Shown: positions 61,601-64,000 of the stretch, piece after piece | Position numbering within the stretch: position 1 is the first letter of the stretch | How the letters are laid out: each line of letters opens with the position of its first letter | From: Angiostrongylus vasorum | Lineage: Eukaryota; Nematoda; Chromadorea; Rhabditida; Metastrongylidae | Reading direction: 5' to 3' | NCBI GenBank assembly: GCA_018806985.1 | Contig: JADANN010000057.1 | Coordinates: forward strand, 1-64,000 | DNA: 64,000 nucleotides | Program-made: the position numbers and the translations under genes | The notes under the pieces: model-generated | What the model saw: only the letters and a program-made list of their open reading frames with translations | Told to the model about the DNA's origin: nothing | Databases searched by the model: none

Positions 61601-63672
61601 GAATCGTAGAGGGATATGTAGCTTATACAATCACTTGTGGTGGCCTACCAAAATACCAAGTCTTTGGTTTGATCATCCCCGATAAGTCTGGTAGTAATAT
61701 TCTGAACACAAAAGATGTATGGCTTGTCTAGTCTACGATGTAAGGTCGAAGAAACGAACACTGCGTAACAGAGCACCCTCTAACCATTGCACCGCACATA
61801 TCACTAACAGAGAATGGCATTTTTAAATTCATAAAGCTCTTCAGATAGACAATGACTTATCACCTAGTAAGGCAAATGGTGGCCAATTGAAATAACAGGT
61901 GTTTTACAATGTGAACTAGTTACCGCAACTTTTGAAAACATAATTCTGCTCATTCACTCTCACCGTCTATTAAAATAGCTGCCAAACAAATAGCTGAATT
62001 CTCTCTGGAAAGGCCTCCAAAAAGTCTCAAGTGCAAAAAAAATGGACGAGTACCTTTCCGTTTGTTGATAAGGGGGTCAAATTGGGAGGGCCATATTGGG
62101 CTCGTATATTTTTAGTACCTTGACAAGACTACTTTACATCGTAAAGCATTTGAAAATAAAATGGTGGAAACGAGCAAAATGAACCGCTATGTACACCAAA
62201 TTTGTTAGGCACCTTAGAGAATAGTTAGAAAGAATTCATGGTCACTCACAAGAAAAATAGCTACCCATGCGAACCCTATGTTGTCAAATGATACGGAGCC
62301 TTGAAATGGATTCCGTTGCATCACCTGAAAACTGTTCTACCAGTAATTAAAGAGCTTTTCTTTCATCTCAACATTTCGGCAACGACACGCAATATCACAG
62401 ATGATCACTTTCGTTTGCGAAATCTCCTAGAAGTATTGCTTTCATGTTAAACATAATATTCAAAAAAATTACAATGTTAACCACAATACTGCTGAGATAT
62501 TTGCAAAAAAAATTTTGTGGCTGTACTTCGCTTAATACCCTGCTATAAAAAAATTTATAGAAGGCAGAAAAAAAAATTAAACAATGTGAATACAATTTTA
62601 ACTTTTTTTTGCTGTCTTCTTCAATTTTTCATGGCAGGATATTATGCGAAATAGAACCACAATGGTGCTGAGATATTTGCAAACCTCAGGACCGGTGTCT
62701 GCGGTGGGGAACGAATGCGTTATTACTCTTTCCGGGAGCTAACGCGTTCACCACCACACCATACGGGTCCTTCGTTTCGCGTGTCTATCAGCTAGTTTTC
62801 TATCGATCGGTGGCATCAGCAATCACCCGTCAACGGGATTGATCTGGGCAACCCAAATCGACATTGAATCCAGATAAGCTGAGGCTGCAGTTGGAATTGG
62901 AATCACAGTGCTAACCTTTTCTTCCAAAAATTGCATATCATTCCAACCATCATGTATAACGCAAACGTGGTTTTGCTATAAAATAAAAAAAGACTGATGT
63001 TAGAAACTCTTGCCTGGCATTCGTTGTAGTAGATATTCCAGTTAATACACGCATTATCGCTAACTTTATCGTAGTCTTCTATAGTTAAATTGCACCTTAA
63101 CAGTTATTTTGTCGCATTCAAGTCTCAAAAGTACTTTTGAATACAATTTAGACTTAGGGACTAAAAAAGTTCTTTAAGTTTGTTTAATATACTTACTTCA
63201 CTCCACCCAATGTATAAGGAGGAAGATTAGAGCAGGTGTGCAACCCGTTTGCATCTGCATGGCTACATATATACTCTAAAGAGGTATCCTCTGGTATGTA
63301 AAACCTAAATAAAAGAACGGTAATGAAACAAAATAAGTGCATTACTGTATCACGATTCAAGAGCTTTAGTCGTTAATATGTAAGCTACCTGGTCAGCTTC
63401 ACTTCATTGAATAGTGCGCTCTGATTTTCTGACACAGTCCTCGGTAAATTGATCACACACCGATTTCTAAGCAGACGAGGAAAGATAACGATACAAAGAA
63501 TACATTTCGAGAAGTTTACACGATCATACTCAGGGTTTAGAAAGTGAAAGGCAATCTCACCGTAAAAGACCCGCCCAAAGTTGAACACCAACAATGCCAA
63601 AAATGAAAAATACAAAGAAACATAACAGCAAGACGTTCCCCAACATAGGTAACGTATCCAGGAGAAGGTTCA
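42101..63672 (-). CDS. cca-1: T-type (Cav3) voltage-gated calcium channel alpha-1 subunit, 5'-incomplete
   Basis: Pore-forming subunit of a low-voltage-activated calcium channel of the plasma membrane, which passes Ca2+ near resting potential and shapes excitability in nerve and muscle. About 35 exons on the minus strand can be joined with matching splice phases, from domain I S5 to the C-terminus. Diagnostic T-type features are the IS5 stretch [18 protein letters not shown] and pore residues E (61386-61388), E (55064-55066), D (45742-45744) and D (43618-43620); L-type channels have EEEE. S4 segments of domains II, III and IV with regular Arg/Lys are visible. The exons for the N-terminus and IS1-S4 lie beyond the right edge. 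Three exons need a one-base homopolymer correction and one linker exon has an in-frame TGA, so the model is open as assembled only with exceptions. The family call is secure; the symbol follows the C. elegans T-type gene. Confidence 0.96.
42907..43114 (-). CDS. cca-1: cca-1 exon for domain IV S6
   Basis: The exon follows a GATTTAG acceptor, with an extracellular cysteine-rich start ([18 protein letters not shown]), then the IVS6 helix ([20 protein letters not shown]) and the conserved cytoplasmic motif [18 protein letters not shown]. It matches Cav3 IVS6 closely and ends one base into a codon at a GTGGGA donor. Confidence 0.96.
43597..44807 (-). CDS. cca-1: cca-1 exons for domain IV S1 to pore loop
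   Basis: Exon 44651-44807 is IVS1-S2 ([20 protein letters not shown], then [20 protein letters not shown]). Exon 44442-44572 is IVS3-S4 ([20 protein letters not shown], then [12 protein letters not shown]). Exon 44257-44327 is the end of S4 and the S4-S5 linker ([20 protein letters not shown]). Exon 43597-43797 is IVS5 and pore ([20 protein letters not shown], then [13 protein letters not shown]) with the domain IV selectivity aspartate in TGDNW. Phases and GT-AG borders agree for all four. Confidence 0.96.
45104..45388 (-). CDS. cca-1: cca-1 III-IV linker and domain IV S1 exon with homopolymer frameshift
   Basis: The 5' half encodes a highly charged linker ([20 protein letters not shown]) in one frame; the 3' half encodes [20 protein letters not shown] and the start of IVS1 ([11 protein letters not shown]) in another. 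One more A in the A7 run read from 45274-45280 makes the whole exon one open frame and gives the exit phase needed by the exon at 44807. The start at 45388 (acceptor ending TATTGAG) is chosen because it gives phase 0 after the IIIS6 exon; a start a few codons upstream is possible. Confidence 0.82.
45471..46297 (-). CDS. cca-1: cca-1 exons for domain III S5, pore loop and S6
   Basis: Exon 46216-46297 is IIIS5 ([20 protein letters not shown]). Exon 45845-45964 is the turret ([20 protein letters not shown], then [11 protein letters not shown]). Exon 45688-45777 carries the pore ([20 protein letters not shown]) with the domain III selectivity aspartate. Exon 45471-45605 is IIIS6 ([20 protein letters not shown]). 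The turret exon must end at 45845 to join the pore exon in frame, and the intron there begins with GC rather than GT (CAG, then GCAAAT), so this looks like a GC-AG intron. All other borders are GT-AG. Confidence 0.95.
46620..46905. mobile_element. Short foldback (MITE-like) element in a channel intron
   Basis: Inverted ends, left CTTGTTGAGCTGATGCGAGG and right CCTCGCATCAGCTCAACAAG, with a long (TTG)n tract inside the left arm and a short (CAA)n inside the right arm. Same family as 8298-10419. About 285 bp, no coding capacity; it lies within the 4.2-kb intron between IIIS4 and IIIS5. Confidence 0.75.
46669..46750 (+). repeat. (TTG)n microsatellite
   Basis: About 25 TTG units, the longest trinucleotide run in the window; translates to poly-Leu or poly-Asn, which is not a gene. 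Confidence 0.97.
47060..49895 (+). mobile_element. RTE LINE family 1 copy, antisense in a channel intron
   Basis: Plus strand, opposite to cca-1. Starts at the endonuclease (TYNARS-like region near 47110, [15 protein letters not shown] at 47340), keeps the linker ([55 protein letters not shown]), has decayed RT blocks (near 48830 and 49090) and ends with [19 protein letters not shown]. 5'UTR absent. Many stops and frameshifts. It explains most of the intron at 46298-50544. Confidence 0.88.
49900..50185 (+). repeat. SINE family 1 copy, diverged
   Basis: Head remnant AATAGTTAGAGGTGCCCTGC, body with ACAGACTTGTCTCGGAGGAC and AAGATATGCACTCAGTTTCC, 3' part TTAAGTCGAATGCATG. Sits directly after the antisense LINE. 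Confidence 0.65.
50205..50515 (-). mobile_element. RTE LINE family 1 3' end fragment
   Basis: Aligns with the 3' end of the copy at 31740-35421 (coding end and short 3'UTR), on the same strand as cca-1. Together with 47060-49895 it makes a tail-to-tail LINE pair split by a SINE. Confidence 0.65.
50545..51284 (-). CDS. cca-1: cca-1 exons for domain III S1 to S4
   Basis: Exon 51104-51284 encodes IIIS1-S2 ([20 protein letters not shown], then [12 protein letters not shown]). Exon 50737-50860 encodes the S2-S3 segment ([20 protein letters not shown]). Exon 50545-50662 encodes the S4 voltage sensor ([20 protein letters not shown]) with five or more regularly spaced Arg. Splice phases agree throughout. 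The next intron, down to 46298, is the largest in the window and is full of retroelement DNA. Confidence 0.96.
51573..54179 (-). CDS. cca-1: cca-1 II-III linker exons
   Basis: Cytoplasmic linker. Supported exons are 54015-54179 ([20 protein letters not shown], then a short Cys pair), 53712-53815 ([20 protein letters not shown]) and 51573-51730 ([20 protein letters not shown], ending in the pre-IIIS1 motif [14 protein letters not shown]). Two further exons are needed by phase. The best candidates are about 52546-52643 ([20 protein letters not shown], donor uncertain) and 52050-52240 ([14 protein letters not shown] near its end). The latter is open except for a TGA at 52131-52133. Linkers are poorly conserved, so these two rest on splice signals, phase and the basic or charged composition. 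Confidence 0.7.
54899..55078 (-). CDS. cca-1: cca-1 exon for domain II pore loop and S6
   Basis: Sixty codons between a GTGTAG acceptor and a GTATGC donor. It encodes [20 protein letters not shown] with the domain II selectivity glutamate in TQEDW, then the S6 helix ([20 protein letters not shown]) and the charged start of the II-III linker ([14 protein letters not shown]). It is entered in phase 0 from either turret exon. Match to Cav3 IIS6 is near perfect. Confidence 0.96.
55351..55501 (-). CDS. cca-1: cca-1 alternative exon, domain II S5-P turret, five-cysteine form
   Basis: The exon follows a GTTTTCAG acceptor and encodes [20 protein letters not shown], then [20 protein letters not shown], and ends in TVFQ at a GTGGGA donor. 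Start and end match the exon at 55992-56121 (LGM.FFG.KFC at one end and .NFDT.....TVFQ at the other), but the turret is longer and holds five cysteines. Entry phase (one base completes a Ser codon) and exit phase 0 are identical, so including both would duplicate the end of S5. In the snail T-type channel, switching turrets at this position changes sodium versus calcium permeation; that effect in this worm is inference. Confidence 0.93.
55992..56121 (-). CDS. cca-1: cca-1 alternative exon, domain II S5-P turret, three-cysteine form
   Basis: After an acceptor at 56122 the exon completes a split Ser codon and encodes [19 protein letters not shown], then [20 protein letters not shown], and ends in phase 0 at a GTAAGT donor. 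It covers the end of IIS5, the extracellular turret and the start of the pore helix. Three cysteines are present. It has the same entry and exit phases and the same role as the exon at 55351-55501, so one is used instead of the other. Paired turret exons at this place are known in protostome Cav3 channels (exons 12a/12b of the snail Lymnaea). The exon is secure; mutually exclusive use is inferred. Confidence 0.93.
56224..56262. repeat. (GA)n purine tract
   Basis: Interrupted GA repeats in the intron just 3' of the IIS4-S5 exon; on the transcribed strand this is a polypyrimidine (CT)n run. Confidence 0.85.
56412..57357 (-). CDS. cca-1: cca-1 exons for domain II S1 to S5
   Basis: Exon 57208-57357 encodes IIS1 ([20 protein letters not shown]). 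Exon 56693-56844 encodes IIS2 and start of S3 ([20 protein letters not shown], then [11 protein letters not shown]). Exon 56412-56597 encodes the voltage sensor and S4-S5 region ([20 protein letters not shown], then [20 protein letters not shown]) with Arg/Lys at every third position of S4. All three have clean GT-AG borders and matching phases. The last ends two bases into a codon, which is exactly what both alternative downstream exons require. A (GA)n tract lies in the intron just below 56412. Confidence 0.95.
57655..60705 (-). CDS. cca-1: cca-1 I-II linker exons including the gating brake
   Basis: Exon 60596-60705 encodes a segment with [17 protein letters not shown], lying where Cav3 channels carry the helix-loop-helix gating brake that holds the channel shut at rest. 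Exon 60225-60353 is a charged segment ([14 protein letters not shown], then [20 protein letters not shown]). The two halves are in different frames as given; one more A in the A6 run read from 60311-60316 joins them and also gives the phase needed by the next exon. The region 57655-57897 is read as two exons, 57841-57897 and 57655-57770, around a 70-bp intron, ending in [11 protein letters not shown]. That split is inferred from phase and stop codons and is the weakest part. A 2.3-kb intron with two head-to-head SINEs separates 60225 from 57897. Confidence 0.75.
58320..58602 (-). repeat. SINE family 1 copy, full length
   Basis: Tail AAGGATAAAGGATAAAGCTC at left, head at right (on minus TAGTGCTTAGAGGCGCC and GGAATCGATCCCC). 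Head-to-head with the copy at 58662-58940, separated by a (TA)n tract. Confidence 0.9.
58605..58653. repeat. (TA)n tract between SINE heads
   Basis: Alternating TA with a few CA and GTA interruptions, exactly between the two opposing SINE 5' ends. Confidence 0.9.
58662..58940 (+). repeat. SINE family 1 copy, full length
   Basis: The best-preserved head: GCGCGTGTGGCGCAGTGGTC (A-box-like TGGCGCAGTGG) and AGAATCGATCCCC (B-box-like), body and tail GCCGAGAGCTTTATCCTTC. Located in the channel intron between 57898 and 60224. Confidence 0.9.
58941..60224. other. Channel intron without further recognised features
   Basis: AT-rich remainder of the intron between the two I-II linker exons; no exon or RNA gene recognised. 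Confidence 0.5.
60783..60909 (-). CDS. cca-1: cca-1 exon for domain I S6 and start of the I-II linker
   Basis: The exon starts after a TTTTCAG acceptor and encodes [18 protein letters not shown], the IS6 helix that lines the pore, then the charged [18 protein letters not shown] at the start of the cytoplasmic linker. Continuing the open frame past 60783 would give an unrelated sequence ending in a stop. Using the donor GTGCGT after 60783 leaves one base that joins in phase with the exon at 60705. Strong similarity to vertebrate Cav3 IS6 makes the identity safe; the exact donor is inferred from phase. Confidence 0.9.
61308..63672 (-). CDS. cca-1: cca-1 exons for domain I S5, extracellular turret and pore loop
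   Basis: Six exons: 63561-63672 (IS5, ending in VQLWAGLLR), 63389-63466 (starts [10 protein letters not shown]), 63197-63304 (starts [14 protein letters not shown]), 62916-62975 (contains [17 protein letters not shown]), 62250-62324 (contains [16 protein letters not shown]) and 61308-61400 ([20 protein letters not shown]). The last carries the domain I selectivity glutamate in SLEGW. Splice sites are GT-AG with worm-like acceptors, and phases agree except at 62916-62975. That exon is one base short: entered as spliced it runs into a stop in the next exon, while one extra A in its A4 run (62971-62974) restores the conserved frame. Repeat DNA fills much of the intron just downstream of it. S5 and the pore exon are certain; the cysteine-rich turret exons are placed by phase and by Cys/Trp spacing. 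Confidence 0.92.
61547..61802 (-). repeat. SINE family 1 copy, strongly diverged
   Basis: Ordered matches: GGATGCCCACGCATTCAACT, GTGGTGGCCTACCAAAATA, GATAAGTCTGGTA and, at the right end, TAACAGAGCACCCTCTAACC. In the intron between the domain I pore exons at 61308 and 62250. Confidence 0.6.
62640..62915 (+). repeat. Interspersed repeat family 2, longest copy
   Basis: Contains GTGCTGAGATATTTGCAAAC and GGTGTCTGCGGTGGGGAACG shared with the two shorter copies, then CTAACGCGTTCACCACCACA. On the minus strand it reads like a tRNA-type head (GGTGGTGAACGCGTTAGCTC, then CATTCGTTCCCCACCG), so a second tRNA-derived SINE is possible. It lies next to the exon ending at 62916. Confidence 0.6.
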
Positions 63673-64000
63673 CTGAAACAAATAGCTCTACCGCTTTAAT
63701 AACGCTTACCCCATTGTTTTACTAAATTTCACTGGTTTATTTTTCTAAACAAAGCTATAAGTTACGTATAAGTGAGATGCAGTGTCATGAATGGTATAAT
63801 ATAAGGCTTATTGAGATTTGGTAGTTCTGCGAATGTCTCGACATTATTACCAGTTGCAAATATTGGTATTTTACGAAAAACGCTATGGAAACAGCTGAAA
63901 AAAGTTGGAGGAATAAGGTGAAACTATTTCTTGTGTTGAATTTAAGTAAGCTAAACATACTTAGAATAGATTGTGGGCAAGGATCGTCAAGAAAAAAACC

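Noticed and set aside
63950..64000. Possible upstream channel exon at the right edge.
   Set aside because: The short open stretch does not resemble IS1-S4 and has no clear splice borders within the window.

Overview
The window looks like nuclear DNA of a strongylid (hookworm-like) nematode. The reasons are AT-rich non-coding DNA, many small introns ending in TTTCAG- or TTTTAG-like acceptors, a worm T-type calcium channel gene, and a dense load of RTE-type LINE fragments, a tRNA-derived SINE and Penelope-like pieces. Hookworm is an inference from repeat style; no species-specific marker is visible.

Left part (1-36 kb): I found no convincing host gene. A 7.1-kb block at 1-7132 recurs as a direct copy at 14695-21817. 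The differences I saw are almost all one-base changes in homopolymer runs. The first 334 bp of the block also recur inverted at 7139-7472. Between the copies lie a decayed SINE, a foldback element with TIRs at both ends (8298-10419) holding a Penelope-like reverse transcriptase piece, the 3' part of one RTE LINE (10428-11340) and a longer copy of a second RTE family (12345-14694). From 23.9 to 35.4 kb there are more RTE fragments in both orientations, the most complete at 31740-35421, plus SINEs and Penelope-like pieces.

Middle (36-42 kb): AT-rich DNA with several SINE copies and at most weak candidates for extra 3' exons of the channel gene.

Right part (42-64 kb): one large minus-strand gene, orthologous to C. 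elegans cca-1, the pore-forming alpha-1 subunit of a T-type (Cav3) calcium channel. About 35 exons can be placed, from domain I S5 at 63.67 kb to the cytoplasmic C-terminus near 42.1 kb. The 5' end (N-terminus and IS1-S4) lies beyond the right edge. The four pore loops carry E, E, D and D, as in T-type channels. Two interchangeable exons encode alternative domain II S5-P turrets with three and five cysteines. Three exons each need one extra base in an A-run to keep frame. This matches the homopolymer differences between the 7.1-kb copies and points to unpolished long-read sequence rather than a dead gene. Introns hold an antisense RTE LINE, head-to-head SINEs and trinucleotide repeats.
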